Shown here: positions 25,506 through 34,442 of the stretch, one piece after another
Position numbering within the stretch: position 1 is the first letter of the stretch
How the letters are laid out: every line of letters starts with the position of its first letter
Source: Burkholderia latens
GTDB lineage: Bacteria; Pseudomonadota; Gammaproteobacteria; Burkholderiales; Burkholderiaceae
Direction: 5' to 3'
Length of the DNA stretch: 64,000 nt
NCBI RefSeq assembly: GCF_902499045.1
Contig: NZ_CABVPL010000032.1
Coordinates: 1 to 64,000, forward strand
Made by a program: the position numbers and the translations under genes
Notes under the pieces: generated by a model
Seen by the model: the letters and a program-made list of their open reading frames with translations, nothing else
Databases searched by the model: none
What the model was told of the DNA's origin: nothing

Positions 25506-26477
25506 ATGACGAGCCTTCACGATTCCAGCATCATCATCGACGGCCTGAACATTTCGAAGTTCGAGCGCTCGGTGTTCGAAGACATGCGCCACGGCGGCGT
25601 CACGGCCGTCAACTGCACGGTCTCCGTGTGGGAAGACTTCCAGAAGACGATCGACAACATCGTGGAGATGAAGCAGCAGATCCGCGAATACGGCGAGATC
25701 CTCACGCTGGTGCGCACGACCGACGACATCCTGCGCGCGAAGCAGGAGAACAAGACCGGCATCATCCTCGGCTTCCAGAATTCCTATGCGTTCGAGGACA
25801 ACCTCGGTTATATCGAAGTGTTCAAGGAGCTCGGCGTGAACGTCGTGCAGCTCTGCTACAACACGCAGAACCTCGTCGGCACGGGTTCGTACGAACCCGA
25901 TGGCGGGCTGTCCGGATACGGTCGCGAAGTGATTCAGGAGATGAACCGCGTCGGGATCATGGTGGATCTGTCGCACGTCGGCGCGAAAACGTCGTCCGAC
26001 GCGATCGCCTGTTCGACGAAACCGGTCACCTACTCGCACTGCTGCCCGTCCGCGCTGAAGGCGCATCCGCGCAACAAGACGGACGATCAACTGCGCGAGA
26101 TCGCGGAAGCGAACGGCTTCGTCGGCGTCACGATGTTCATGCCGTTCCTGCGGCGCGGCGCCGACGCGACCATCGACGATTATCTCGAAGCGATCGAATA
26201 CGTGATCGACGTGATCGGCGAGGACAAGGTCGGTATCGGCACCGACTTCACGCAGGGCTACAGCACCGAGTTCTTCGACTGGATCACGCACGACAAGGGC
26301 CGCTATCGTCGTCTGACGGACTTCGGCAAAGTGGTCAATCCGGAAGGGATCCGAACGATCGGCGAATTCCCGAACCTCACGGCGGCGATGCAGCGTGCGG
26401 GCTGGAGCGAGTCGCGGATCAGGAAGGTGATGGGCGAGAACTGGCTGCGCGTGTTCGGCGAAGTGTGGAACGTTTGA
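25506..26477 (+). CDS. Membrane dipeptidase (M19)-like protein with degenerate metal site
   Basis: A 323-residue TIM-barrel protein of the renal dipeptidase family. Two zinc-ligand regions survive (DLSHVG and YSHCC), and IGTDF is the usual late Asp motif. The first metal motif, normally DGHND, reads DGLNI (residues 12-16), and the bridging Glu region reads GFQN, so the His, Asp and Glu ligands of one zinc appear lost. The same divergent type occurs beside dimethylglycine-catabolism genes in pseudomonads (PA5396 type). It is probably not a classical dipeptidase. GGAG precedes the ATG, and the following gene starts 37 bp later. Confidence 0.8.
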   Translation: MTSLHDSSIIIDGLNISKFERSVFEDMRHGGVTAVNCTVSVWEDFQKTIDNIVEMKQQIREYGEILTLVRTTDDILRAKQENKTGIILGFQNSYAFEDNLGYIEVFKELGVNVVQLCYNTQNLVGTGSYEPDGGLSGYGREVIQEMNRVGIMVDLSHVGAKTSSDAIACSTKPVTYSHCCPSALKAHPRNKTDDQLREIAEANGFVGVTMFMPFLRRGADATIDDYLEAIEYVIDVIGEDKVGIGTDFTQGYSTEFFDWITHDKGRYRRLTDFGKVVNPEGIRTIGEFPNLTAAMQRAGWSESRIRKVMGENWLRVFGEVWNV

Positions 26478-26514
26478 AGCGGACGATACCTGCACCTGCG
26501 CTTACGCAACCACG

Positions 26515-27039
26515 ATGCAGCCACAATTGCCGATCGACGTCGATCCGGACACCGGTGTCTGGACCACCGACGCACTGCCGATGCTGTACGTGCCGCGGCA
26601 CTTCTTCACGAACAATCATGTGGCCGTCGAAGAAGCGCTCGGCCGCGAAGCGTACGCGGAGATTCTTTATCAGGCCGGCCACAAGTCGGCCTATCACTGG
26701 TGCGACAAGGAGGCGACGCAGCACGGCCTCAGCGGCATGGCGGTATTCGCGCACTATCTGAAGCGATTGTCGGAACGCGGCTGGGGAGTGTTCAGCATCG
26801 CCGAAGCCGATCCGTCGAAGTCGCATGCGCGCATTCATCTGCATCATTCGTCGTTCGTGCTGGCCCAACCCGACAAGCACGGCAAGCTCTGCTACATGTT
26901 CGCAGGCTGGTTCGCCGGCGCGATGGACTGGGTCAACGACACCGCGCCCGACACGGCGATCAAGGGCCCGCGCGCGCGCTCGGCGGAAGTCCAGTGTGCG
27001 GGCGAAGGGCACGACTGCTGCGTCTTTCACGTCGGATGA
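26515..27039 (+). CDS. 4-vinyl-reductase (V4R)-like protein, DUF5943 type
   Basis: A 174-residue soluble protein. The second half has HLHHSSFV, GWFAGAMDWV and a C-terminal cysteine pair (VQCAGEGHDCCVFHV), the pattern of V4R small-molecule-binding domains. In Pseudomonas an equivalent gene (PA5397) sits between an M19-like gene and dimethylglycine dehydrogenase genes, and the same pair is found here, but no demethylase gene follows. It may bind a ligand or shuttle a cofactor. No clear ribosome-binding site is seen, so coupling to the upstream gene is likely. Confidence 0.75.
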   Translation: MQPQLPIDVDPDTGVWTTDALPMLYVPRHFFTNNHVAVEEALGREAYAEILYQAGHKSAYHWCDKEATQHGLSGMAVFAHYLKRLSERGWGVFSIAEADPSKSHARIHLHHSSFVLAQPDKHGKLCYMFAGWFAGAMDWVNDTAPDTAIKGPRARSAEVQCAGEGHDCCVFHVG

Positions 27040-27130
27040 CGAGCCGCTCGCCCGCGCTGCCGCTACAATCGAACAGGAGCCAACCCGCCCGATAGCGTTG
27101 GTCCGGACACGGTTCGGACCCGTCGACACG

Positions 27131-27703
27131 ATGCCGAACATGACCGACACGATGCCCGCCCTCGACTACGAAGATCTCTTCAGGCACTTGCCTGTCGCGG
27201 CGATCGTGGCGAGGGAGCGGATCATGATCGACTGCAACGAGAAGGCGTTGCAACTGTTCAGGGCGACGCGCGACGACATCATCGATCAGTCGTTCGCGAA
27301 GCTCTATCCGCAGCAGAAGGACTTTGCGACGACGGGCAGGCGCCTCGCGCCGTTGCTCGCGAAACATGCGGGGTTCAGCGACGACCGCATCATGCGGCGC
27401 GTTGACGGCAGTCACTTCTGGGTCACCGTCTGCGGTTTCGGATACAACCCGAAGCGGCCGTTCGAGCTGGCGATCTGGACGTTCACCGATCTGTCGGAGA
27501 ACGTGAAGCATCCCGATGTCACGAGTACGCTGACGGATCGCGAGCGCGACGTCGCGGCGCTGCTCGTGCATGGCCTCACGAGCAAGGAAATCGGCAAGGA
27601 GCTGAGCATCAGCCCGCGGACCGTCGATATTCATCGCGCGAGCTTGTTGCGCAAGTACGAGGTGCGCACGACGCATGATCTGATTGCGTGTTTGCTGGCG
27701 TGA
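27131..27703 (+). CDS. PAS-domain LuxR-type transcriptional regulator
   Basis: About 190 residues: an N-terminal PAS domain (EDLFRHLPVAAIVARERIMIDCNEKALQLF) and a C-terminal GerE/LuxR helix-turn-helix (LTDRERDVAALLVHGLTSKEIGKELSISPRTVDIHR). It lacks a receiver domain and an acyl-homoserine lactone domain, so it likely senses a small molecule directly. Three in-frame ATG codons (27131, 27140, 27149) are possible starts with no clear ribosome-binding site. It follows the V4R-like gene by 91 bp on the same strand and may control that group through the paired palindromes at 24006-24044. Confidence 0.85.
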   Translation: MPNMTDTMPALDYEDLFRHLPVAAIVARERIMIDCNEKALQLFRATRDDIIDQSFAKLYPQQKDFATTGRRLAPLLAKHAGFSDDRIMRRVDGSHFWVTVCGFGYNPKRPFELAIWTFTDLSENVKHPDVTSTLTDRERDVAALLVHGLTSKEIGKELSISPRTVDIHRASLLRKYEVRTTHDLIACLLA

Positions 27704-27929
27704 GGGGCGCTGAGGAGCGCGGATTTCGACAACACGTCGTGCGTCCGCGCGACAACGGAAAGGTGGGGCGCACATTTCTGCGGACGTCGCTTGCGGACCC
27801 ACTTCGGTCAGTCGCAACCCGATACCGAGCGGCAACTTTTCCAATTTGGAATCGCGATGGCCCAAATGCCAGCCTCCTGATTCACAGCTCACTATCCACG
27901 CATACGATGACCCTTTTTTGGAGGTTCGT

Positions 27930-28352
27930 ATGTCCCGAATCCTTGCAATTGATCATGTCGCTATCACCGTAGCTGACCTCGCGGCAAGCTGTGCATTTTA
28001 CGATGACCTCTTCGGGACAGAAGTCGTCGCCGAGCATGTCATAGACGGCCAGGTGCTCGTGCGCCAACTTGCAATTGGCGGCGCGGTCCTGAGCGTTCAT
28101 CAAAAGGGCAACGGGATCGAACTGGTCGCCGGGCTTCCAACGGTAGGGGCAGCCGACATATGCCTCCGCTGGAATGGCTCGGTGAGCGACATGCTCGGCG
28201 TGCTCAAAGAAAAAAGCGTCGACATCCTTGAAGGTCCAGTTGCTCGGATGACCGCAGACAAACGGCCAAGTCAATCAGTGTTCTTTCGCGATATCGACGG
28301 CAATCTTCTAGAACTCATGGCCGCCGACGATGCCAGGGCAAGCGAGCGATAG
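27930..28352 (+). CDS. VOC-superfamily (glyoxalase/dioxygenase-like) protein
   Basis: A 140-residue vicinal-oxygen-chelate protein. It opens with IDHVAITVADLAASCAFYDDLFG and ends with FFRDIDGNLLELM, the two beta-alpha-beta modules; His and Glu metal ligands are in place (DHVA and LLELM). GGAGG is five bases before the ATG. The region has slightly lower GC than its neighbours, which could mean recent acquisition. It stands alone, so substrate (methylglyoxal, methylmalonyl-CoA or an antibiotic) is open. Confidence 0.85.
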   Translation: MSRILAIDHVAITVADLAASCAFYDDLFGTEVVAEHVIDGQVLVRQLAIGGAVLSVHQKGNGIELVAGLPTVGAADICLRWNGSVSDMLGVLKEKSVDILEGPVARMTADKRPSQSVFFRDIDGNLLELMAADDARASER

Positions 28353-28534
28353 CCCAGCAACCACAAAGCGGTCATCCGCCTGCGAAGTATGGAGGACGGC
28401 TCCTGGCCATCTCCTGCCGCCGAAGTATGTAACGAGCGCGGGTTCCAATGGCAGCCTGCTGATCACGAAGCGTAGCCTTCTTACCGGGAACCTCTTTCCG
28501 TTCGGCCGACTGGGCTCAAACAGCAGCGGACAAG

Positions 28535-28936
28535 CTATCCGAAAACCCGAGCCCATATCGCGCGGATGCGTCGCGCGCGGTCTTCGAGCAGATACGAGGC
28601 CGCGAGCGCCAAGAGACCAGAAATCACGCCCGTCACGATGTGCTCGACATACGGGATACGGTAGTGACTCGTGTGTGAGTACGCGCCGCCCACCGTTGTC
28701 AGGACACCGACGATCAGCGCATTGCCATATCGATGCGCGTAGAACTTCGCCGCGGGCGTGAAAGTCAGCAGTACAGCCAGGAGCCCGGTAAACAGCCCCG
28801 TCTGAAATGCAATGGTCCAGTGGGCGACGCTGAGGATGTTTCCCCAACTGCCCGGCATGCACGTCATGCACGCGCTGGTCGGCTGCCAGAAACGCTGGAC
28901 GAATAGTCTGACGCGCTGCTTCCACTCGGTTGGCAT
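28535..28936 (-). CDS. Hypothetical small inner-membrane protein
   Basis: A 133-residue protein with about three hydrophobic segments (residues 38-60, 68-85, 98-115), a cysteine pair near the N-terminus (ACMTCMPGSWG) and a basic C-terminus (RARRIRAIWARVFG). The positive tail predicts it faces the cytoplasm. The family was not recognised. GGGA lies eight bases before the ATG. It is transcribed towards the VOC gene (convergent) and has no clear operon partner. Confidence 0.6.
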   Translation of the reverse strand: MPTEWKQRVRLFVQRFWQPTSACMTCMPGSWGNILSVAHWTIAFQTGLFTGLLAVLLTFTPAAKFYAHRYGNALIVGVLTTVGGAYSHTSHYRIPYVEHIVTGVISGLLALAASYLLEDRARRIRAIWARVFG

Positions 28937-29182
28937 GATGCATTCCCGTCAATGCCGTCGTCACGGCAGGCGCCGCATGGATCTTCGAATCGCCTTCCAG
29001 ATCATCTGACGAACTGGCCTCGCTTGCGGATGGAGCCGACGTTGCACCGTAGCGGCCAAGCCATAACCCGGACATTGGGCAATACTACTCCACGACTGAA
29101 CGGCCGCAGTGCCGACCGGGACCGATACCTCCGTTGTCCCAATTCCGCTGCATCAGCGGCCCCCTCGACCGCCCGACAAAAG

Positions 29183-29207
29183 AAAAAAGGCCCGGCAAAG
29201 CCGGGCC
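29183..29207 (-). terminator. Rho-independent terminator of the DAO-family gene
   Basis: A perfect 8-bp stem (29189-29196 with 29200-29207), AAA loop, is followed on the minus strand by a T-run (29183-29188). It lies 60 bp past the stop of the FAD oxidase gene. The rest of 28937-29266 shows no gene. Confidence 0.88.
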
Positions 29208-29266
29208 AACCACATTGAGAACACAAGGAGAATCCCGCCCACCCCACACCGGGCGGTCACGCCGCG

Positions 29267-30439
29267 CTACACGACGTTCTTTTCGACGATCGGCCGGTTT
29301 TCCAGCACACGCTCCCAGCCGAGCGACGACAGGTCGAGCGATTCATACCGCCCGCCCAGAATCAGCTCACTCACCCCACGCCCGGTCGCGGGCCCTTGCT
29401 GCAGCCCATGGCCGCTATACCCGTTCGCGAACACGACGTTGTCGAGCTCCGGGTGATATCCGATGATCGCGTTGTGATCGAACACGTTGTACTCGTAGTA
29501 TCCGGACCAGCAGTTCTCCACCCGCAGCGCCTCGAATTCCGGCACGCGATTCGCGAGCGTCGGCCAGATCACCTCATCGAACAGGTCATGATCGACTTCG
29601 TCGAGCGGCAGATCGTCGGGATCGCGGTCCGGGCTCGGCGACGTCCCGCAGATATACGTGCGCCCTTCCGGCCGGAAATACACGCCGGTCGGATCGATCA
29701 GCAGCGGACAATCGGTCAGCTTCGCCGGCGACGACACGTTGAAGATGCTGCGGCGCCGCGCATACACCGGAATGTCGATGCCCATCATTGACGACAGCGT
29801 GCGCGTCCACGCGCCGGCCGCATTGACGAGCGTGTCGCACGCGTAGCGCTCGCCGTCGCTCGTCACCACGTGCGTAACCTTGCGGCCATCGCGCGCAACG
29901 CCGGTCACGTCGGCCGGCACATAGCGCGCGCCGAGCGCCTGCGCCTTCTTGCGCAGCGCCTGCACGAGCCCGTACCCGTCGAACCACCCTTCACCGCTCG
30001 CGCCATACGCGCCCGACACGAGATCGTCGACGTTCAGCCACGGAAACTTCGCGCGCAGCGCATCGCGATCCATCAACCGGATATCGGCACCGAGCTTCGT
30101 CTGCAGCGCATGGTTCTCGCGCAGCGTCGCATCGCCGGCGGGCGTCGCGAGGAACAGGTAACCGCCTTCATGCAGATCGATCGACGGCCGCGTGCCGTCG
30201 ACCTCGAGCCGCTCACCGATATTGCGCAGGAACTCGATACCGAACAGCGACATCTGGATCGACAGCGGCGTCGAGAACTGCTGGCGAATCGACGCGGCCG
30301 ACAGCGCCGATGACGACCTCGCATAGGTGGAATCGCGCTCGATGACGGTCACGGAAACCGTCGGATCGGTGGCGCGCAGGAAATAGGCGATCGAGCTGCC
30401 GATCACACCACCGCCGACGATGACGACTTGAGAACTCAC
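29267..30439 (-). CDS. FAD-dependent amino acid oxidase/dehydrogenase (DAO family)
   Basis: A 390-residue DAO-family flavoprotein. It starts VVIVGGGVIGSSIAYFL (FAD-binding Rossmann motif) and has AAGAWT, a middle strand GVYFRPEGRTYICG and the C-terminal FANGYSGHGLQQGPATGRGVSELI motif typical of sarcosine/glycine/D-amino-acid dehydrogenases. The gene uses a GTG start at 30439, with GGAG six bases upstream; no ATG suits. It oxidises a primary or N-methylated amine; substrate is unknown. The binding-protein gene upstream on the same strand (208 bp away) may supply its substrate. Confidence 0.87.
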   Translation of the reverse strand: MSSQVVIVGGGVIGSSIAYFLRATDPTVSVTVIERDSTYARSSSALSAASIRQQFSTPLSIQMSLFGIEFLRNIGERLEVDGTRPSIDLHEGGYLFLATPAGDATLRENHALQTKLGADIRLMDRDALRAKFPWLNVDDLVSGAYGASGEGWFDGYGLVQALRKKAQALGARYVPADVTGVARDGRKVTHVVTSDGERYACDTLVNAAGAWTRTLSSMMGIDIPVYARRRSIFNVSSPAKLTDCPLLIDPTGVYFRPEGRTYICGTSPSPDRDPDDLPLDEVDHDLFDEVIWPTLANRVPEFEALRVENCWSGYYEYNVFDHNAIIGYHPELDNVVFANGYSGHGLQQGPATGRGVSELILGGRYESLDLSSLGWERVLENRPIVEKNVV

Positions 30440-30647
30440 GACTGACTCCAGTTGCACGTAAAAGACGCGGCCAGCCCGCCGCGCCCGAAGGTTGTTCGTG
30501 CCGCATCGCGCTCGCGCCGTGCGCGGCACACCGCGACCGCCCGGCGGATCGTCCCGACATGCGCCGCGAACGCGTTCGATCGATTCGGCTATTTCAGCAT
30601 GTCCGGCATCGCCGCGAAAGTCCGCGCGCGTCGGCTATTTCAGGTGT

Positions 30648-31799
30648 TCAGTCCGCCGTTTGCGTGGTGACGGGCTGCCACGCGGCGTTCTTCACTTCAT
30701 ACAGCGTCGAGCTCGGGTTCTTCAGGTCGCCCGTGTTCGTGAACGCGATCGTGCCCGTGATGCCGTCGTAGCGCGTGCTCTTCAGCGCGCCGTTGAAATC
30801 GGCCGGCTTCGTCGAGTTCGCCTTCTGCATCGCGTTGATCGCGATCCACGTCGCGTCGTACGCGAACGGCGCATACGCGAGCATGTCGACGCCGTACTTC
30901 TGCCTGAATTTCGTCTCGAACTGCTTGCCCTTCGCGAGACGCGCGAGCGGCTGTCCGTATTCCCACACGGCCGCGCCTTCCGCGGCGCCGCCGGCGAGCT
31001 TGATGAAGTTCGCGTTCATCACGCCGCCGCCGGCCAGGAACTGCGCGCGGATGCCGAGCTGGCGCATGCGCTTGACGAGCATCGCCGACTGCGCATCGAG
31101 GCCGCCGAAGAACACCAGGTCGGCATTCGCACTCTTGATCTTCGTGAGTTGCGCGCTGAAGTCGACGGCCTTGTCGTTCGTGAATTCGCGCGCGACGATC
31201 GTGCCGCCGCTCGCCTTCGCGGCCTTCTCGAATTCGTCGGCTTCGCCCTGGCCGAACGCGGTGCGGTCGTCGATGATCGCGATGCGCTTGGCCTTGGTCA
31301 CGCTCGCCGCATACGCGCCCGCGTTGCCGGCGTTCTGCGCGTCGGTGGCGATCACGCGATAGACGGTGCCGAGCCCCGCGCGCGTGATGTCGGGATTGGT
31401 CGCCGACGGCGTGATCATCGGAATGCCGGCCTTCGCGTAGATCTTCGATGCGGGCAGCGTCGTGCCGGAATTGAAGTGGCCGATCACGACGGCGACCTGC
31501 GCGTCGGCCAGCTGCTGCGCGGCCTGCACGCCGATGCGCGGATCGCTCTGGTCGTCCTGCGACGCGACGACGAATTTCACCGGCTTGCCGCCGATCGTCG
31601 TGTGCGCGGCGTTCGCTTCATCGACGGCCATTCGCACGCCGTTCTCGATGTCCTTGCCGTACGCGGCGCCGCCGCCGGTGAGCGGCACGGCCACGCCGAC
31701 CTTCACGACCGTCTCCTGCGCGTCGGCCGCGCCGGTCTGGAGCGCGAAGATCGCGGCGGTCAGCGCCATGCCCGAAAGCGAACGAATGCGGAACGTCAT
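30648..31799 (-). CDS. Periplasmic branched-chain-amino-acid-type substrate-binding protein
   Basis: A 383-residue binding protein of the LivJ/LivK family with a cleavable signal (ending near GAADAQE). Typical regions are KVGVAVPLTGGGAAYGKDIENGVRMAVDEAN, SQDDQSDP, GHFNSGTT and ITPSATNP (ligand site). The ABC permease and ATPase genes are absent here, so it works with distant components. Together with the amine oxidase gene immediately downstream, it suggests a scavenging pair for one amino acid or amine. Confidence 0.9.
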   Translation of the reverse strand: MTFRIRSLSGMALTAAIFALQTGAADAQETVVKVGVAVPLTGGGAAYGKDIENGVRMAVDEANAAHTTIGGKPVKFVVASQDDQSDPRIGVQAAQQLADAQVAVVIGHFNSGTTLPASKIYAKAGIPMITPSATNPDITRAGLGTVYRVIATDAQNAGNAGAYAASVTKAKRIAIIDDRTAFGQGEADEFEKAAKASGGTIVAREFTNDKAVDFSAQLTKIKSANADLVFFGGLDAQSAMLVKRMRQLGIRAQFLAGGGVMNANFIKLAGGAAEGAAVWEYGQPLARLAKGKQFETKFRQKYGVDMLAYAPFAYDATWIAINAMQKANSTKPADFNGALKSTRYDGITGTIAFTNTGDLKNPSSTLYEVKNAAWQPVTTQTAD

Positions 31800-32187
31800 C
31801 GGCTAATCCTTCTTCTGTGGGTCGAGATGCGACGCGCGACCATCGCGCGCCGGCGGCCTCCCGCGTGCCGGTGTCGAGGACCGCGGTTCCGTCTCCGGGG
31901 AACCTGTCAGCGCGAAAGAGGTGAGCCGATTGTGGGTAGCCAATACGCGTGCAGCAAACGAAATATCGGAACTACGTTGTGCGGAATTGTCATCAAGTGC
32001 GCGATGCGCTTGACGGCGCGCGGCCCGCGCGGCGGCGGGCCGGAACGGAAAACCTCATGCGTGATGCGCGCGGAAGCCGTTGCAGCAAGGCCGCGCGGGG
32101 TGATGCCGATGCAGAATCATCGCGGTATCAGGCGGCGTAACGGCATCACGCAGCGCGACGCGAAGCGGCGCGCATCGCCCGGTTCGG
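31800..32187. other. Intergenic region without a recognised gene
   Basis: This 388-bp gap holds the promoter region of the binding-protein gene and the 3' flank of the CsbD gene. No convincing coding sequence, RNA or repeat was seen. Confidence 0.5.
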
Positions 32188-32397
32188 TCAATGACGGTCA
32201 CGCCCGATGTGCGTGTCGGTGCCCGTATGGTGGCGCACCGCGTCCGCCGCCTCGCCGGCCTTCTCCTGCAGCTTGCCGGCCTGCTGTTCGGCGAGGCCTT
32301 CCGCTTCCGCCGCGCGGTCGCCCGTCACCTTGCCGAGCGCTTCCTTGACCGAACCTTTCACTTGTTTGAGCTTGCCTTCGATGCGATTCCTGTCCAT
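32188..32397 (-). CDS. CsbD-family stress-response protein
   Basis: A 69-residue hydrophilic protein starting MDRNRIEGKLKQVKGSVKEALG, the hallmark of the CsbD family, followed by KVTGDRAAEAEG and a His-rich tail (RHHTGTDTHIGRDRH). CsbD proteins accumulate under general stress; biochemical function is unknown. AGGAG is six bases before the ATG. A 27-bp dyad (32502-32528) lies about 105-131 bp upstream and is shared with the control region at 34173. Confidence 0.9.
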   Translation of the reverse strand: MDRNRIEGKLKQVKGSVKEALGKVTGDRAAEAEGLAEQQAGKLQEKAGEAADAVRHHTGTDTHIGRDRH

Positions 32398-32501
32398 GGT
32401 CGTCTCCTGCGATGAGTTGGGGAGAGAGCCGCCGGCACGGCAGCGTGCGCCGCACCGCCGAGCGGACAGGATCGCAGCCGCGCGCCGCGCGCGGCAGATG
32501 C

Positions 32502-32528
32502 GGATGCACCAGCCGGGATGGTGCATTC
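32502..32528. promoter_or_regulatory. 27-bp dyad, copy A, upstream of csbD-like gene
   Basis: GGATGCACCA (32502-32511) and TGGTGCATTC (32519-32528) form an inverted repeat (9 of 10 positions) around a 7-nt spacer. It matches copy B at 34173-34199 in both arms and in spacer length. Confidence 0.65.
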
Positions 32529-32553
32529 GCCCCAAGCGCGCCATATCGCGGCG

Positions 32554-34089
32554 TCAGTCGCCGGCGTTTTTCTCGGTACTTTTGTCGCCACGTGCGCCGT
32601 TCGGCTCGGCCGCGCCGACGACCCCGCGCTCGCGCGCCCACACGATCGCCTCGCCGCGGCTGTGCACGTCGAGCTTCGCGTAGATCGTCGCGACGTGATT
32701 GCGCACGGTATTCGGCGCGAGCCCGAGCCGGCCGGCGATCTCCTTGTCGGCGAGGCCATGACACAGCAGGTCGAACACGTCGCGCTCGCGCGCAGTGAGG
32801 TCCGACAGCTGCGCGCCCGCGTCCGGTGCATTCGCGCGGCGCACGTTCGCCAGTTTTTCGATCAGCGTGCGGCTGAACCATGACGCGTCCTGCATCGCGG
32901 TCTCGATCGCATAGACGAGCTCCATCTCCGTGCGCTTGCGATCGCTGATGTCGAGCAGCGCGATCAGCAGGCAATCCTGCCCGTGGATCGCGACCGGCTC
33001 CGCCGACACGACGCAATCGCGCACGTCGCCGTCACGCGTGCGGATCTGCACGTCGGCGTTGCGCACGTTGCCGTCGCGCGCGAGCTGGCCGTCGATCTGC
33101 TGCCGCGCGCCGCGCTCGGCCCACAGGCCGATCTCGTCCGCCGACTTCCCGAGCAGTTCGTCGCGCGGATGGCCGGTCATTCCGACGAACGCATCGTTCA
33201 CGTCGAGCAGCGCGAACCCGTCGGCCGTGACGATCATGGTCGCGACCGGCGCCATCCGGAACGCCTTCGCGAAGCGTTCCTCGCTCTGCCGCAGCGCGAG
33301 CTCGGCCTGCTTGCGCGGCTCGAGATCGGTGAAGGTGAACAGCATGCACGCCTCGCCGTTCATGTCGATCGGCTGCCCGGCAACGACGACTGCGTTCGGG
33401 CTGCCGTCCGCGCGCTTGAGCACGGCTTCCATCTGCGGGATCGTCGCGCCGTCGCCGAGCCGCTCGATCGCGAGTTCGCGCCGCTCCGCCTGTTCGAGCA
33501 CGTCGATCTCGTAGACGGAGCGGCCGAGCACGTCGTCGCGCGCGTGGCCGGTCATGTCGAGGAAGCCTTGATTGACTTTCACGTAACGCAGGTCGTCGAG
33601 CCGGCAGATCACGGCCGGCGCCGGGTTCGCGTTGAACGTGCGCTCGAAGCGGTCCTCGGCGCTCGCCCATTCCGTCGCGTCGTGCAGCACGAGAGCGAGG
33701 CAGTCGGGCTCGCCGGCCGCGTTCGTCAGCACGAGGCTGCGGATCCGGTGAACCCAGCTCACGTTCTCGTCGGCGGCCGATTCGACTTCGACCGTCACGT
33801 CGCTGAACTCCTCGCCGGCGATCACGCGGTCCATCGGATAGTGGCCGTCGCGCACCGGATGGTTGTTCCGGTAGCGCAGCCGGAAGCGCTCGCGATATTC
33901 GGTGACGTCCGCGCCGAGCGCGTCGAGCTCGGTGACGCCGTGCATCGCGAGCGCAGCCTCGTTCGCCCACACGATGCGCTGGTCGGGTTCGATCAGGATC
34001 ACGCCCTCCGTGAGCCCCGCGATGATCTGGTGCAGCTGGCGCCGGTCGGTATGCGACTTCAGCACCTGTTCGTTTACTCGTTCGTCCAT
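32554..34089 (-). CDS. Triple-PAS LuxR-type regulator
   Basis: A 511-residue protein with three tandem PAS domains (about residues 18-130, 140-255 and 265-385; each has a GH/RDE-type PAC segment such as TGHARDDVLG and TGHPRDELLG) and a C-terminal LuxR/GerE helix-turn-helix (LTARERDVFDLLCHGLADKEIAGRLGLAPNTVRNH). No histidine kinase or receiver domain is seen, so sensing and DNA binding are in one chain. The C-terminal 20 residues are charged. It lies between a CsbD gene and a set of small stress genes, and the two dyads flank it, which makes it a candidate regulator of this group. Confidence 0.88.
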   Translation of the reverse strand: MDERVNEQVLKSHTDRRQLHQIIAGLTEGVILIEPDQRIVWANEAALAMHGVTELDALGADVTEYRERFRLRYRNNHPVRDGHYPMDRVIAGEEFSDVTVEVESAADENVSWVHRIRSLVLTNAAGEPDCLALVLHDATEWASAEDRFERTFNANPAPAVICRLDDLRYVKVNQGFLDMTGHARDDVLGRSVYEIDVLEQAERRELAIERLGDGATIPQMEAVLKRADGSPNAVVVAGQPIDMNGEACMLFTFTDLEPRKQAELALRQSEERFAKAFRMAPVATMIVTADGFALLDVNDAFVGMTGHPRDELLGKSADEIGLWAERGARQQIDGQLARDGNVRNADVQIRTRDGDVRDCVVSAEPVAIHGQDCLLIALLDISDRKRTEMELVYAIETAMQDASWFSRTLIEKLANVRRANAPDAGAQLSDLTARERDVFDLLCHGLADKEIAGRLGLAPNTVRNHVATIYAKLDVHSRGEAIVWARERGVVGAAEPNGARGDKSTEKNAGD

Positions 34090-34442
34090 TGATGATGGGT
34101 CACGTCGTCTGCATGGTTGCCGGTCCGATCGCATCCGCGCGGATGCGCGCCGCGGCGATGGCGGCGACGCGCGGATGCACTATGCGCAATAGTACATTCG
34201 CGTGCAGCGCCGCCTGCGTGCGGTACCCCGCCAAGCCGCGCACGGCGCGCCCCGCGCCGCTATCGCGCGCGTCACGCACGTCGCGTCGCATCTGCCGTTC
34301 CCGCCGCGTCGTTCCGTCCCCGTGCAAACGCACTAGTTCATCCGGTGAATTTGCGCGATGTCCGCGTGCATTCATCCCGGTACGCTGGTACTGCATCGGC
34401 GCTCATGCGCTGCCCATCCATACCGCAGAGGAGGATCACCTG
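34090..34442. other. Divergent control region between PAS-LuxR gene and small stress genes
   Basis: This 353-bp gap contains dyad copy B (34173-34199) and no recognisable gene. A second half-like word, GTGCATTC, occurs at 34366-34373, upstream of the proline-rich peptide gene. Confidence 0.55.
34173..34199. promoter_or_regulatory. 27-bp dyad, copy B, upstream of PAS-LuxR gene
   Basis: GGATGCACTA (34173-34182) and TAGTACATTC (34190-34199) pair at 8 of 10 positions around a 7-nt spacer. Joint consensus with copy A is GGATGCACYA, 7 nt, TRGTRCATTC. It is 84-110 bp upstream of the PAS-LuxR start. Confidence 0.65.

Noticed and set aside
24815-26761. 648-residue plus-strand frame across the transporter and dipeptidase-like genes
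   Set aside because: It spans two clear genes in another frame and is full of Arg/Asp/Pro repeats, a shadow frame.
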